From positions 101,199-165,198 of the forward strand of contig NZ_JAHLMF010000015.1 in assembly GCF_018919385.1 (NCBI RefSeq): a stretch of 64,000 bases of DNA, read 5' to 3'. The notes under the pieces are model-generated. The model was given only the letters and a program-made list of their open reading frames with translations, made no database searches and had not been told where the DNA came from. This stretch comes from Geomonas diazotrophica. GTDB lineage: Bacteria > Desulfobacterota > Desulfuromonadia > Geobacterales > Geobacteraceae. Below are positions 9,242 through 19,100 of this stretch, one piece after another (position 1 is the stretch's first letter; each line of letters starts with the position of its first letter). A program made the translations under genes and the position numbers.

Positions 9242-10261
9242 ATGAAGAAAACATGGAACGTAGCAGTGGTGGGTGCCACCGGCGCCGTGGGGACGCAGAT
9301 GATCGAGTGCCTGGAAGAGCGCAAGTTCCCGGTGGGCCAGATCAAGTTCCTGGCCAGCGCGAGAAGCGCCGGGCAGGTGCTCGAGTTCAACGGCAAGGCA
9401 GTCCCGGTCGAGGAGCTGAAGCACGATTCCTTCGAGGGGATCGACATCGCGCTCTTCTCGGCGGGCGGAGCACGCTCCGAGGAGTTCTGTCCGTCCGCGG
9501 CCAAGGCGGGGGCGGTCTGCATCGACAACTCCAGCGCCTGGCGCATGGATCCGGACGTGCCGCTGGTGGTTCCCGAGGTGAACCCGCACGCCGTTGCCGA
9601 CTACAAGAAGAAGGGGATCATCGCCAACCCGAATTGCTCCACCATTCAGATGGTGGTGGCGCTTAAGCCCCTGCACGACTTCGGCACCATCAAGAGGATC
9701 GTCGTCTCCACCTACCAGGCCGTCTCCGGCACCGGCAACAAGGCGATCGAAGAATTGCGCGTCCAGACCGGCGAGCTTCTGAACGGCCGTCCGCCCAAGA
9801 ACGAGATCTACCCGCACCGCATCGCTTTCAACTGTCTGCCCCAGATCGATTCCTTCTGCGACAACGGCTACACCAAGGAAGAGATGAAGATGGTGAACGA
9901 GACCAGGAAGATCATGGAGGCGGACATCGCCACCACGGCGACCTGCGTCCGGGTCCCGGTTTTCTACGGTCACTCCGAGTCGGTCAACATCGAGACCGAG
10001 AAGAAGATCACCGTCGCCAAGGCGCGTGAGCTCCTGGAGGATGCGCCGGGCGTGGAGCTCGTGGACAATCCGGCCAACGGCGAGTATCCCATGGCGATGG
10101 ATGCTGCGGGCGAGGACCTGACCCTGGTGGGACGCATCCGCGAGGACGCGAGCGTCAAGAACGGTCTGAACCTCTGGATCGTGGCCGACAACCTGAGAAA
10201 GGGTGCCGCCACCAACGCAGTGCAGATCGCGGAGATCCTGGTGGAGAAATACCTGAAGTAG
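9242..10261 (+). CDS. asd: Aspartate-semialdehyde dehydrogenase, second subfamily
   Basis: Same reaction as the preceding gene but from the other bacterial ASADH branch: N-terminus VAVVGATGAVGTQM, active-site ANPNCSTIQMV with Cys132, and SAGGARSE near residue 74. It has 339 residues. The ATG at 9242 is preferred over an upstream TTG at 9224 because GAGGAG (about 9226-9232) lies at the right distance. truA starts 1 bp after its stop. Both paralogues keep the catalytic Cys and look intact, so either could be the main enzyme. Confidence 0.93.
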   Translation: MKKTWNVAVVGATGAVGTQMIECLEERKFPVGQIKFLASARSAGQVLEFNGKAVPVEELKHDSFEGIDIALFSAGGARSEEFCPSAAKAGAVCIDNSSAWRMDPDVPLVVPEVNPHAVADYKKKGIIANPNCSTIQMVVALKPLHDFGTIKRIVVSTYQAVSGTGNKAIEELRVQTGELLNGRPPKNEIYPHRIAFNCLPQIDSFCDNGYTKEEMKMVNETRKIMEADIATTATCVRVPVFYGHSESVNIETEKKITVAKARELLEDAPGVELVDNPANGEYPMAMDAAGEDLTLVGRIREDASVKNGLNLWIVADNLRKGAATNAVQIAEILVEKYLK

Positions 10262-10262
10262 T

Positions 10263-11015
10263 ATGCGCAACATCAAACTGATCATAGAGTACGACGGCAC
10301 CGCCTACGCCGGCTGGCAGGTGCAGCCCAACGGGCTGACCATCCAGGAGGTCATGGAGAAGGCCCTGGCCCGGATGCTCGGGGAACACGCCACCCTGCAC
10401 GCCTCCGGCCGCACCGACGCGGGGGTGCACGCCCGCGGCATGGTCGCCTGCTTCAAGACCGGGCGCACCATGCCGCTGCGCGCCTTCCGCGAGGGGCTGA
10501 ACTCCCTGCTCCCAAGCGACATCGCGGTGCGGGATGCGGCGGAGGTGCCGCTGGACTTCCATCCGCGCTTCCATGCCCAGGCAAAACACTACCGCTACAC
10601 GATGCTGCTCGACAACCTCCGCTCGCCGCTGGTCCGCCACACCGCGTGGCGCGTCAAGGGGAAGCTCGATCTCGAGGCCATGCGCGCGGCCTGCAGGCTC
10701 TTCGTCGGGGAGCACGATTTCGCAGCCTTCCGCGGCGCCAACTGCGCCGCCAAGACCACCGTGCGCCGTATCTACAGCATGGAGCTGGTGCAGGAGGGAC
10801 GCCTGCTGCACCTCGACATCAACGGCAGCGGTTTCCTGAAGAACATGGTGCGCATCATTACCGGGACGCTCATCGAAGTGGGGCAGGGGCGGTTGAGCGC
10901 GGCAGACGTGGCGCGCCTGCTCAAGGGGGGCGACAGGCAGAACGCGGGAATGACAGTGCCGCCCCAAGGGCTCTGCCTGATGCAGGTTTTCTACCCCGGA
11001 GAGAGCGGGGAATGA
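10263..11015 (+). CDS. truA: tRNA pseudouridine(38-40) synthase TruA
   Basis: Isomerises uridines 38-40 in the anticodon arm of tRNAs. The 250-residue protein carries the motif GRTDAGVHA with catalytic Asp52, and later the GSGFLKNMVR segment. It starts 1 bp after the second asd stop, so it is probably cotranscribed and translationally coupled. A T-rich terminator follows at 11029. Confidence 0.95.
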   Translation: MRNIKLIIEYDGTAYAGWQVQPNGLTIQEVMEKALARMLGEHATLHASGRTDAGVHARGMVACFKTGRTMPLRAFREGLNSLLPSDIAVRDAAEVPLDFHPRFHAQAKHYRYTMLLDNLRSPLVRHTAWRVKGKLDLEAMRAACRLFVGEHDFAAFRGANCAAKTTVRRIYSMELVQEGRLLHLDINGSGFLKNMVRIITGTLIEVGQGRLSAADVARLLKGGDRQNAGMTVPPQGLCLMQVFYPGESGE

Positions 11016-11028
11016 CGCCACTTTAATA

Positions 11029-11055
11029 GAGCGTTAATTCGCTCCCCGGTTTTTT
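11029..11055 (+). terminator. Terminator after truA
   Basis: GAGCG (11029-11033) and CGCTC (11040-11044) flank a TTAATT loop and are followed by CCCGG and six T. The stem is short but the T run is good. Confidence 0.5.
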
Positions 11056-11058
11056 GTC

Positions 11059-11087
11059 TTGACATGAACGGACGAATCGATTAAATT
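11059..11087 (+). promoter_or_regulatory. Promoter of the rplM-rpsI operon
   Basis: Perfect TTGACA (11059-11064) with TAAATT at 17-bp spacing (11082-11087), just after the truA terminator and about 45 bp upstream of the rplM start. Confidence 0.7.
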
Positions 11088-11138
11088 CTCAATCTTCTGT
11101 AAGTTAATGTGCTAATTCCAGATAGCTGTGAGGTTTCA

Positions 11139-11567
11139 ATGAAGACGCAAGTTGCCAAAAAAGAAGAAGTGACCAGGGATTGGTACCTGGTTGATGTGGA
11201 TAGCAAGGTGCTCGGCCGTGTCGCGACTGAAATCGCCAACGTGCTGCGCGGCAAGAACAAGCCGACCTTCACCCCGAGCGTTGACACCGGCGACTTCGTC
11301 ATTGTCGTGAACGCGGAGAAGATTGCCCTGACCGGCAATAAGTTTGCTAACAAGACCTACTATAGCCACTCTTCGTTCCCGGGCGGGCTGAAAGAGATTT
11401 CTGCAGCCAAGCTCATCGACAAGAAGCCGGAAGAGCTGATCAAGAAGGCTGTCAAAGGCATGCTGCCCAAAAACAAGCTTGCCCGCCACATGCTGAAGAA
11501 GCTGAAGATCTACAGCGGCGGTGCCCATCCGCACGCGGCTCAGAATCCGAAGAATCTGAACATTTAA
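11139..11567 (+). CDS. rplM: 50S ribosomal protein L13
   Basis: Large-subunit protein binding 23S rRNA early in assembly. The 142 residues include the typical [20 protein letters not shown], a [12 protein letters not shown] segment and the [19 protein letters not shown] signature. The ATG at 11139 (MKTQVAKK) is chosen over an in-frame GTG at 11109 because it has a GAGG site and the normal L13 N-terminus. It is paired with rpsI as in most bacteria. Confidence 0.97.
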   Translation: MKTQVAKKEEVTRDWYLVDVDSKVLGRVATEIANVLRGKNKPTFTPSVDTGDFVIVVNAEKIALTGNKFANKTYYSHSSFPGGLKEISAAKLIDKKPEELIKKAVKGMLPKNKLARHMLKKLKIYSGGAHPHAAQNPKNLNI

Positions 11568-11589
11568 TTCGTTCATCAGGAGATAGAAA

Positions 11590-11979
11590 ATGGCAGTCAG
11601 CTTTTACGCAACTGGGAAAAGGAAGTCGTCCATCGCCAGGGTTTGGATCAAGCCGGGCAACGGCGAGATCATTGTAAATACCAAGACTCTTGACAGCTAC
11701 TTCGGCCGCGAAACCTCCAAGATGGTGGTCATGCAGCCGCTCGAGCTGACCGAGAATGTCGGCAAGTTCGACATCTTCTGCACCGTCAAGGGCGGTGGCG
11801 ACTCCGGCCAGGCCGGCGCCATCAAGCACGGCATCACCAAGGCCCTCATCGAGGCCGATGCCGACCTGCGCGGTACCCTGAAGAAGGCCGGGTTCATCAC
11901 CCGCGACTCGCGCATCAAGGAAAGAAAGAAGTACGGCAAGAAGGCGGCACGCGCCAGCTTCCAGTTCTCCAAGCGTTAA
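11590..11979 (+). CDS. rpsI: 30S ribosomal protein S9
   Basis: Small-subunit protein whose C-terminal tail reaches the P-site tRNA. At 129 residues, it shows [18 protein letters not shown] at the N-terminus, [15 protein letters not shown] in the middle, and the expected ending [13 protein letters not shown]. It lies 22 bp downstream of rplM, with which it forms the usual two-gene operon. A G/A-rich hairpin follows as terminator. Confidence 0.97.
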   Translation: MAVSFYATGKRKSSIARVWIKPGNGEIIVNTKTLDSYFGRETSKMVVMQPLELTENVGKFDIFCTVKGGGDSGQAGAIKHGITKALIEADADLRGTLKKAGFITRDSRIKERKKYGKKAARASFQFSKR

Positions 11980-12012
11980 TCCGCTGCCGGGAACAATTGC
12001 TGTCTGTATTGC

Positions 12013-12043
12013 AAAGGGGGAATCCGTCAGGGTTCCTCCTTTT
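12013..12043 (+). terminator. Terminator of rplM-rpsI
   Basis: AAAGGGGGAATCC pairs, with two G-U wobbles, to GGGTTCCTCCTTT around a GTCA loop, and is followed by a weak T-rich stretch. It ends the two-gene operon. Confidence 0.6.
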
Positions 12044-12084
12044 GCTGTTTCAAAACCAGAACCCAAGACCATCGGCCACGCTTG

Positions 12085-12114
12085 CGAGCCGTAGCGCTTC
12101 GGCGCGAAGGCTCG
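12085..12114. repeat. Hairpin with UUCG loop abutting the palindromic repeat
   Basis: CGAGCC...GGCTCG outer stem with inner GCGC/GCGC closing a TTCG tetraloop. Its right arm overlaps the first bases of the repeat element at 12111, so it may be part of that element. Confidence 0.5.
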
Positions 12115-12195
12115 GAGGAAATCTGAGAAAATCCGAGAGAGTCAACTCTTTTTGGATTTGTTTTCTCGGACGTCCTCAGATTTTCTCTGTGGCCA
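12111..12195 (+). repeat. Palindromic repeat element, copy 1 (upstream of argC)
   Basis: Left arm 12111-12137 (contains TCTGAGAAAATCCGAG) and right arm 12165-12195 (contains CTCAGATTTTCTCTGTGGCC) form an imperfect inverted repeat around a 27-nt interior. The element matches copy 2 at 13335-13442 in the opposite orientation: right arms agree at 29 of 31 positions and the left arms at about 22 of 25. It carries no coding potential. A MITE- or REP-like origin is likely. Confidence 0.8.
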
Positions 12196-12283
12196 ATGGT
12201 TTTAATGTTTATGCGTGTCAACTATATGGGAGCTGTGCTAACATCAAGCTTCCATTTTTTCGTTGTGAGAAGGGAGGATCTTT

Positions 12284-13324
12284 ATGATCAAGGTTGCCAT
12301 CGTCGGTGCCAGCGGCTATACCGGCGTCGAACTTATCCGTATCCTGCATGCCCACCCCGAGGTCGCCGTCACTTGCGTCACCTCCGAGCAGAGCGCCGGG
12401 CGCCCGGTGAGCGACGTGTTCCCGACCCTGCGCGGTCGTTGCGACCTTGTCCTTCAGAACCTCGAGCCGGTCGGGATCGCCGAGCAGGTGGACGTGGTCT
12501 TCACCGCGCTCCCTCACAAGGCGGCCATGGCTGTGGTGCCGACCTTCCTGAAGATGGGCAAGGACGTGGTCGATCTTTCCGCCGACTACCGGCTGCACGA
12601 CGCCGACGTGTACGGCAAGTGGTACGAAAAACACCTGACCCCGGAGCTGCTCTCCCAGGCCGTCTACGGGATCCCGGAACTGCGCCGCGACAGGATCCGC
12701 GAGGCGAACCTGATCGCCAACCCGGGCTGCTACCCGACCAGCGTCATCCTCGGCCTCGCGCCGCTTCTGAAGGGGAAGGTGATCGACCCGAAGAGCATCA
12801 TCGTCGACGCCAAGTCCGGGACCTCGGGCGCCGGGCGCAGTGCCAAGGTGGACAACCTCTACTGCGAGGTCAACGAAGGCTTCAAGGCCTACGGCGTGGG
12901 AGGCGTGCATCGTCATATCCCCGAGATCGAGCAGGAGCTCTCGCTTCTGGCGGGCAACCCGCTCACCATCTCGTTCACGCCGCACCTGGTCCCGATGGAC
13001 CGCGGCATCCTTTCCACCATCTACAGCGTCCCGACCGGCAAGGTGGCCGCGGCGGAGCTGATCACGCTGTACGAGACCTTCTACGAGGGGGAGCCGTTCG
13101 TCAGGGTGCTCCCCGAGGGGGTGCTTCCGTCCACGGCGCACGTGAGGGGTTCCAACTTCTGCGACATCGGCGTCGTGGTCGACGACAGGGCCGGCAGGAT
13201 CATCGTGGTATCCGCCATCGACAACCTGGTGAAGGGCGCGTCCGGGCAGGCGGTGCAGAACATGAACCTCATGTGCGGGCTCCCCGAAACCCTGGGGCTC
13301 GATTTCCTGGGGATCTTCCCGTAA
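12284..13324 (+). CDS. argC: N-acetyl-gamma-glutamyl-phosphate reductase
   Basis: NADPH-dependent third step of arginine/ornithine biosynthesis. The 346-residue protein has the N-terminal dinucleotide fold [18 protein letters not shown], the catalytic motif ANPGCYPTS with Cys149, and [21 protein letters not shown] lies just before the ATG. It stands alone, away from other arg genes, and is bracketed by two inverted copies of a palindromic repeat, which suggests either insertion hot spots or past movement of this block. Confidence 0.96.
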   Translation: MIKVAIVGASGYTGVELIRILHAHPEVAVTCVTSEQSAGRPVSDVFPTLRGRCDLVLQNLEPVGIAEQVDVVFTALPHKAAMAVVPTFLKMGKDVVDLSADYRLHDADVYGKWYEKHLTPELLSQAVYGIPELRRDRIREANLIANPGCYPTSVILGLAPLLKGKVIDPKSIIVDAKSGTSGAGRSAKVDNLYCEVNEGFKAYGVGGVHRHIPEIEQELSLLAGNPLTISFTPHLVPMDRGILSTIYSVPTGKVAAAELITLYETFYEGEPFVRVLPEGVLPSTAHVRGSNFCDIGVVVDDRAGRIIVVSAIDNLVKGASGQAVQNMNLMCGLPETLGLDFLGIFP

Positions 13325-13334
13325 AGGCAAAACC

Positions 13335-13442
13335 TGGCCACGGAGAAAATCTGAGGACATCCGAGTAAAACCAAAAACAGGAGTCTGTTTTCCCTCCTGG
13401 CTTTCGCCTCTCTCGGATTTTCTCAGAAGTTCTCCGTGGCTC
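13335..13442 (-). repeat. Palindromic repeat element, copy 2 (downstream of argC)
   Basis: Outer arms 13335-13365 (starts TGGCCACGGAGAAAATCTGA) and 13412-13442 (ends TTCTCCGTGGCTC) pair imperfectly around a 46-nt interior. It is the same element as copy 1 but inverted, with a different interior. Similarity continues past the arm (ATG, TTTTAA, GTTTAT), so the AAGGTTTAT just before the next ATG may derive from the element. Confidence 0.8.
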
Positions 13443-13458
13443 ATGTTTTAAGGTTTAT

Positions 13459-15267
13459 ATGAAACAAGCACGCCTCAAGCAGTCTTCTCCTTCCCGGTTC
13501 CTCCCCATCACCCTTTCAGAAGCCAAGGCCCGCGGCTGGAACGAACTCGACGTCATCTTCGTCTCCGGCGACGCCTACGTGGACCATCCCTCTTTCGGCG
13601 TGCCGCTTCTCGCGCGGCTGCTGGAATCGAAGGGGCTCCGGGTCGGCATCATCCCCCAGCCTGACTGGCGCAGCAAGGAGCCCTTCATGGCGCTCGGGCG
13701 CCCGCGCCTGTTCTTCGCGGTAGCAGCCGGGGCCATGGATTCCATGGTGGCGCACTACACGCCGGCCAGGAAACTGCGCCGCGACGACGCCTACACCCCC
13801 GGCAACCGACACGGGGCGCGCCCCAACCGCGCCACCATCATCTACACCTCCCGCCTCAAGGAGGCCTATCGCGACGTGCCGGTGGTGATCGGCGGCATCG
13901 AGGCGAGCCTCAGGCGCTTCGCCCACTACGACTTCTGGGAAGACAAGGTGCGCCGCTCGGCACTCTTCGATGCCAAGGCCGACCTGCTCGTCTACGGGAT
14001 GGGGGAGAGCCCGCTCTTGGAACTGGTGCAGCGGCTGCAAAAAGGGGAGCCCTTTGCGTCGATCCGGGACATCCGCGGCACGGCGTATCCCGCCTCGGCC
14101 CCCCCCGAGCCTGCTTCGGAGCTGGTCGAGCTGCCAAGCTACGAAACGGTCAGCGCGGACAAGGGGGCCTACGGGCTGTCGTTCCGCCTCCTGTCGGCGG
14201 AGCAGAATCCCGGCTGCGCCAAGACCGTGATCCAGCGCCACGCGCAAAGGTATTTGGTCTGCAATCCTCCCGCCTGGCCCTTGTCCCAGGAGGCGCTGGA
14301 CGCCATCTACGCGCTGCCGTTTGTGAAGGCGCCGCACCCAGGCTACAAGGAGACCATCCCGGCTTACGAACAGATCCGCAACTCCATCACCACCCATCGC
14401 GGCTGCTTCGGCGGCTGCGCCTTCTGCGCCATCACCCATCACCAGGGGAAAACGATCCAGTCCAGGAGCGAGCGGAGCGTGCTGCAGGAGCTGGAGCAGC
14501 TGGCCGCACTCCCCTGGTTCCGAGGCAGCGTGAGCGACCTCGGCGGTCCGACCGCCAACATGTTCGGGCTTTCCTGTGGCGATCCAGTTGCCGGTGCCAA
14601 CTGCCGCCGCGAGAGCTGCCTGTTCCCCAGGATCTGCAAAAACCTCGTTACCGACGATACCGGCAGTTCCAGGCTTCTCGCCAAGGCCCGCCGCGTCTCC
14701 GGGGTGAAGCACGTCGCCGTGTCCTCCGGTGTGCGCTACGACCTGATGGAGCGCCAACCCCGCTACCTGCGCGAACTGGTCTCGCAGCACGTGAGCGGCC
14801 TTTTGAAGGTGGCGCCGGAGCACCTCGCCGACCGGGTCACCTCGGTGATGCGCAAGCCCGGGCACGACTGCTTCGAGCGTTTCAGGGACTCCTTCGAGAA
14901 GGAGAGCGCCAAGGCCGGGAAAAGGCAGTACATCGTCCCCTACTTCATCTCCGGACACCCCGGCTGTACCCTTTCGGACATGGTCGACCTCGCCCTGATG
15001 CTGAAGCGCTGGGGCATGCGGGTGGAGCAGGTGCAGGACTTCACCCCCACGCCCGGGACCTTGTCGACGTGCATCTACCACACGGGGGTCGATCCATTCA
15101 CCGGGGAAAAGGTTTACGTCGCGCATACCGACCGGGAAAAGGGACTCCAGAAGTCGCTGCTTCTATATCACGTGCCGGAGGAAAGAAAGAATTGCCTGGC
15201 GGCGCTGAAGGAGTGTGGCCGCGAGGATGCCGCGGCTGAATTGTTCGGGCAGAACAAAAGGAGGTAG
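13459..15267 (+). CDS. YgiQ family radical SAM protein
   Basis: A 602-residue radical SAM protein of the YgiQ family, whose function is unknown. The iron-sulphur motif is CX3CX2C ([16 protein letters not shown]; Cys316, 320, 323) in the middle of the chain, with an N-terminal UPF0313-like region ([20 protein letters not shown]) and the C-terminal segment [19 protein letters not shown] typical of the family. The start ATG lies at the edge of repeat copy 2. The YciI-like gene follows 2 bp after the stop. Confidence 0.9.
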   Translation: MKQARLKQSSPSRFLPITLSEAKARGWNELDVIFVSGDAYVDHPSFGVPLLARLLESKGLRVGIIPQPDWRSKEPFMALGRPRLFFAVAAGAMDSMVAHYTPARKLRRDDAYTPGNRHGARPNRATIIYTSRLKEAYRDVPVVIGGIEASLRRFAHYDFWEDKVRRSALFDAKADLLVYGMGESPLLELVQRLQKGEPFASIRDIRGTAYPASAPPEPASELVELPSYETVSADKGAYGLSFRLLSAEQNPGCAKTVIQRHAQRYLVCNPPAWPLSQEALDAIYALPFVKAPHPGYKETIPAYEQIRNSITTHRGCFGGCAFCAITHHQGKTIQSRSERSVLQELEQLAALPWFRGSVSDLGGPTANMFGLSCGDPVAGANCRRESCLFPRICKNLVTDDTGSSRLLAKARRVSGVKHVAVSSGVRYDLMERQPRYLRELVSQHVSGLLKVAPEHLADRVTSVMRKPGHDCFERFRDSFEKESAKAGKRQYIVPYFISGHPGCTLSDMVDLALMLKRWGMRVEQVQDFTPTPGTLSTCIYHTGVDPFTGEKVYVAHTDREKGLQKSLLLYHVPEERKNCLAALKECGREDAAAELFGQNKRR

Positions 15268-15269
15268 GA

Positions 15270-15569
15270 ATGCATTACCTGTTGCTGTATGAGGTCGCCC
15301 CGGATTACCTGGAGCGGAGGGGTGGGTATCGTGCGGAGCACCTGGCGCTGGCCTGGGAGTCGGCTGAGCGTGGCGAGTTGGTCCTGGGCGGGGCGCTGAC
15401 CGACCCGGCGGACGGTGCCGTGCTGCTGTTCAAGGCCGATAGTCCCGACGTGCCTGCATCCTTCGCCAAGGCGGATCCTTACGTTTTGAACGGATTGGTG
15501 CAGAAGTGGACGGTACGTGGCTGGCACACCGTCGTTGGCCCGCAGGCCCACGCACCGGTCCACCCCTAG
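15270..15569 (+). CDS. YciI-like protein
   Basis: A 99-residue single-domain protein resembling the YciI family: MHYLLLYEVAPDYLERRGGYRAEH at the start, a GGALTDPADGAVLLF strand, and FAKADPYVLNGLVQKW near the end, including the Asp and His positions typical of the ferredoxin-like fold. Family members are small enzymes or dehydrogenase-like proteins of mostly unknown role. It starts 2 bp after the radical SAM gene with AGGAGG inside that gene's end, so the two are translationally coupled. Confidence 0.85.
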   Translation: MHYLLLYEVAPDYLERRGGYRAEHLALAWESAERGELVLGGALTDPADGAVLLFKADSPDVPASFAKADPYVLNGLVQKWTVRGWHTVVGPQAHAPVHP

Positions 15570-15577
15570 CTTTTCTC

Positions 15578-15859
15578 CTAGAGAAGTCGCGGCAGGAAAG
15601 GTCCCGCCGGCTGTGCGGCGAACGTGGACCTGCTGCCGCGCGTCACGCCCGCCGCCCTCACCTGTAGTTCCGCCGCTTCGAGGGCTTCCGCCAGGGCCGA
15701 TTCCCCCTTGCTGAGTTCGAAGCTGTTCCCCTGTCGCACGAGGTAATCCCTGCCGTCTCCCTTGGTGAGCCAGATAGTTCCGATGAGACAGCGCAACGTG
15801 AGACCGTGCGCCCCACCCGTCAGGCTCAAAAGTTCCCCTTTACCTAGCGAACACTCCAT
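15578..15859 (-). CDS. DUF2917-like small protein
   Basis: A 93-residue protein. MECSLGKGELLSLTGGAHGL and the following CLIGTIWLTKGDGRDYLVRQGNSFEL resemble the DUF2917 beta-rich domain, in which a 'GxxWLT..GD..D..L..G' pattern recurs; function unknown. The ATG at 15859 is chosen because GGGAGG sits just upstream; the open frame extends further but without a ribosome site. It converges on the YciI-like gene, leaving 8 bp. The C-terminal tail (VRAAGVTRGSRSTFAAQPAG) is low in complexity. Confidence 0.7.
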   Translation of the reverse strand: MECSLGKGELLSLTGGAHGLTLRCLIGTIWLTKGDGRDYLVRQGNSFELSKGESALAEALEAAELQVRAAGVTRGSRSTFAAQPAGPFLPRLL

Positions 15860-15889
15860 CGCGTCCTCCCTTTTCTCGTAAGTGAGTCC

Positions 15890-15945
15890 ACTATAACCGT
15901 GCCCGCGCCATGAGTACAGACACAGGAAAACTGTTTTGTACCCAT
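15890..15945 (-). promoter_or_regulatory. Candidate promoter and nested operator for the DUF2917-like gene
   Basis: Minus-strand TATAGT (15890-15895) could be a -10 box but there is no good -35 box. Just upstream lie two nested inverted repeats with almost the same centre: ATGAGTACA/TGTACCCAT (15910-15918 and 15937-15945) and ACAG/CTGT (15922-15925 and 15931-15934). The arrangement fits activator control. Confidence 0.45.
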
Positions 15946-16181
15946 GACAGTCGCGGGGAGCTGGCACTGTAACCGCCGGAAACACAGGCAACTGTATCCG
16001 TCTCGCGTCTTGTCGCGCGGCGAGGCGGATCGTTGTCGGTCGGTTTTGCGTTCATCCGGTCGGGCCGGGCGGTAAAAAAGGTCAAATGGGTTTGCATTTA
16101 CAATTAGAACTTGGTAAGGTGCGTCTGCGCTCGCGCAGATGGGCTTTTGCCCAATAATAAAGACCGGTTGGAGATTCCGCT
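15946..16181. other. Non-coding leader region of the FG-GAP lipoprotein gene
   Basis: No gene is seen. Near the 3' end are two small hairpins, CTGCG/CGCAG (about 16127-16140) and GGGC-TTTT-GCCC (about 16141-16152). A TTGGAGA ribosome site precedes the ATG. No strong promoter was recognised. Confidence 0.4.
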
Positions 16182-19100
16182 ATGCCCCCTGTTGCCAGAT
16201 CCGTCCTCTCCTTGCTCCTTGTTCTCGTCACGATACTCTCTCTGGCCGCCTGCGGCGGTGGGGGGGGGAGCAAAGGTGTCAGCATCGTAGATCCCGCCCC
16301 CTACTATACCGGTGTGAAGACCGCGGCGGCATTGAGCGTCGCCAACGCGGAAGGACTTGCGACCAGTGCCTACGCGGGGGGGACCCTCGGGACGGCCGTC
16401 GTCATGCAGAAAGCCGCCGCCGGCAAGGCCGCCGCCACGCGCCGCGAGATCCCGGTACGGCAGACCGCGAAGGTGGTCAACGCCTCCCTCCGGCGCATGC
16501 AGATCCCGCGTGCCGCCCGGAAGCTGGTCGAGGCAAGGGGGGCGAAGGGGGGCAAGGGGGTTGCGAAGGTCGAGACCTTTCAGCTCACCGGGGGCGATGG
16601 CGGGTACGCCACCTACAGCATCGACGTTAACCAGTCCGACCGGACCTTCGCCGGGACCGTCACCTACAACGGCTATGCCTCTGGAGGGCTTACCCTCAAC
16701 GGCAAGACCGACATTCTCGGCACCTTCGACGAGAATTACCAGGGGTTCACCAGGCTAACCCTCTCCTTCAAAGAGCTTTCCATGTCCATAGGCGGGGACG
16801 TTTACACGCTGATCGGTTCCCTCTCCTGGGGGTACACCCCGGCCACCTCCGGCGATTCCCTCACCGTCAATATGGTCCTGGTGGACAGCGGGAAGACTTA
16901 CTGGTTTAAGGATTACCGACTCGCCGACACCTACGGTGCCGATTACCTCACCCAGACACTGACCGGGCGTTACTACGACCCCGAGATCGGCTACGTCGAC
17001 CTGAGCACGCCGACCAGTCTCGTCATCTACTACGGCAAAAACTGGCCTGCCGCCGGAAGCGTGAAGTGTTCCGGCGGACAGAGTGCCTGGGTCGGCATGC
17101 AGTTCGAGTCCCAGAACTATTCCGTGCTCGTGGATCTCGACAACGACCAGGTGGTGGACTGGCAGGCCAGGCACGCGGTGGACAGCGCACCGGACGTCAA
17201 CATGCCTCCGATTGCCGATGCGGGCGTCGACCAGAGTGTCACGCAGGGGGCGACGGTCACCCTCGATGGCAGCGCCAGCTTCGATCCGAACAATGACCAG
17301 CTCACCTATTACTGGAACGTGGACTCCTACCCGCAGGGGGGCTACCCCCAGCTCTCGGGAACCAACACCGCGACCGCGTCCTTTACCCCGGTGGTGCCGG
17401 GGAGCTACGTCCTGCGCCTCACCGTTTCGGACGGTAACTACGCGAGCTCCTACGACACGGTGACCGTCACGGTAACGCAGCCGCAGCCGTCCGATCCGAA
17501 CCTGCTGCAACTTAACTGGCAGTACGGCCTCATGGGGACCAGCATCGGCCAGGCCGGCCTTATCAGCGTCGACCTCGATGGCGACGGCACCCCGGAGATA
17601 GTGAGCAGCGCTTCCGCCGGCGGCTTCGGGGCCAACAGCTTGTGGTACGTACTGCAAAGGACCTCCTCGGGGGACTATCAGCAGCTTTGGCGCAGCAAGG
17701 GGTACGGCTCGACGGTCGTGAAGCTCTTCCTCGCAGACCTGACCGGCGACGGCAAGGACGACATCGTCGTGGCCCTCGCCAACGGCACCATCGAGGTTTA
17801 CAGCGCGGGGGCGACTCCTCAGCTGGTCCGTACCATCACTACCGCCAACGGGCTGTGCGCCGTGGCCGTGGCCGACCTGGCAGGGGACGGCACCAAGGAG
17901 ATCATCACCAGCGACGGCACCAAGCTCTACGTCTACGCCGCCCAAAGCGGCGCGCTCAAGTGGAGCCTCGCCACCGGCGGCGGGACCTCTCTTGCCGTGG
18001 GCAACGTCGATGCCGACGCCGCTCTCGAGATCGTCACCACCACCTACGGCGGCAAGGGGTACGTGATCGACGGCGTGACCAAGGCCATCAGCTGGGAGTA
18101 CCTGAACGGCTTCGGTTCGAAGGTGGCGCTGGGCGACCTGGACGGTGACGGCATGCTGGAGATCGTCGGTGCCTCCAGCTGGTACAAGATCACCGTCTTC
18201 GACGCCGATCGCAGCACCCCGGTCTGGGAAATCGCCACCTCGCTCGACATCGCAGCCCTGCTGGTCGCGGACGCGGACGGCGACGGGATCCCCGAGATCG
18301 TCTACGGCGACGGGCAGTGGGGCGAGGTGCACGCCGTCGATGCACGGACCAGGACCGAGAGGTGGGCGGTCGCCAACCCGCAGCACGGCGTCTCCGGGCT
18401 CGCGCTTTCGGACCTGGATCGGGACGGCAAGAAGGAATTGCTCTGGGGGGCCGGAGGCAGCAGCACCGGTGCCGATTACCTCTACGTGGCGGATCCGCTC
18501 ACCGGCACGTTGAAGTGGCAGAGCGTGCATATCGACGGTCCGCTGAGCGCCGTGGCGGTGGGTGACGTGGACGACGACGGCGAGGACGAGATCGTCATGG
18601 TCTCCTTCGAGAGCGAAAGCGGTTACGCCGAAGGGGTCATCCACATCTTCAACGCCCGCAGCCATGCCCTGGAGTTCCGTCAGAAGCTCGGGATCACCGA
18701 CTGGATGGGGGTGCGCTCGGTGAAGATCGGCGATGTCGACGGCGACGGCAAAACCGAATTCGTGGTCGCTACCGGCAACATCTACGACGGCGTCATCAGG
18801 GTCTACAACGGCGCCACGCACCTTTTGAAGAAGCAAAGCGCAGGGTACAACGGCAACTTCTTCACCGCGCTTGCCATCGGCGACGTCGACGGGGACGGCA
18901 AGGTCGAGATCGTGGCCGGACAGGGCATCGAGCATACCGGCGCCACGGGGAGCTACCTCCTGGTGCTGGATGGCGCGACCTTGGCGGAGAAGTGGCGCAG
19001 CGTGGATACCGGGGCGTCCTGGTCCGGCATCTACGACGTGAAGCTCGCCGACCTGAACGGCGACGGCGTGAAGGAGATCATCGCCTCCTGCTCGGGCACC

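Noticed and set aside
12111..13442. The argC-flanking repeats as a CRISPR array
   Set aside because: There are only two copies, inverted and over 1 kb apart, with a gene between them; no regular spacers exist anywhere in the window.
16060..16181. Possible c-di-GMP (GEMM) riboswitch before the FG-GAP gene
   Set aside because: Such switches are common in Geobacter, but the conserved core segments were not found; only two simple hairpins are present.
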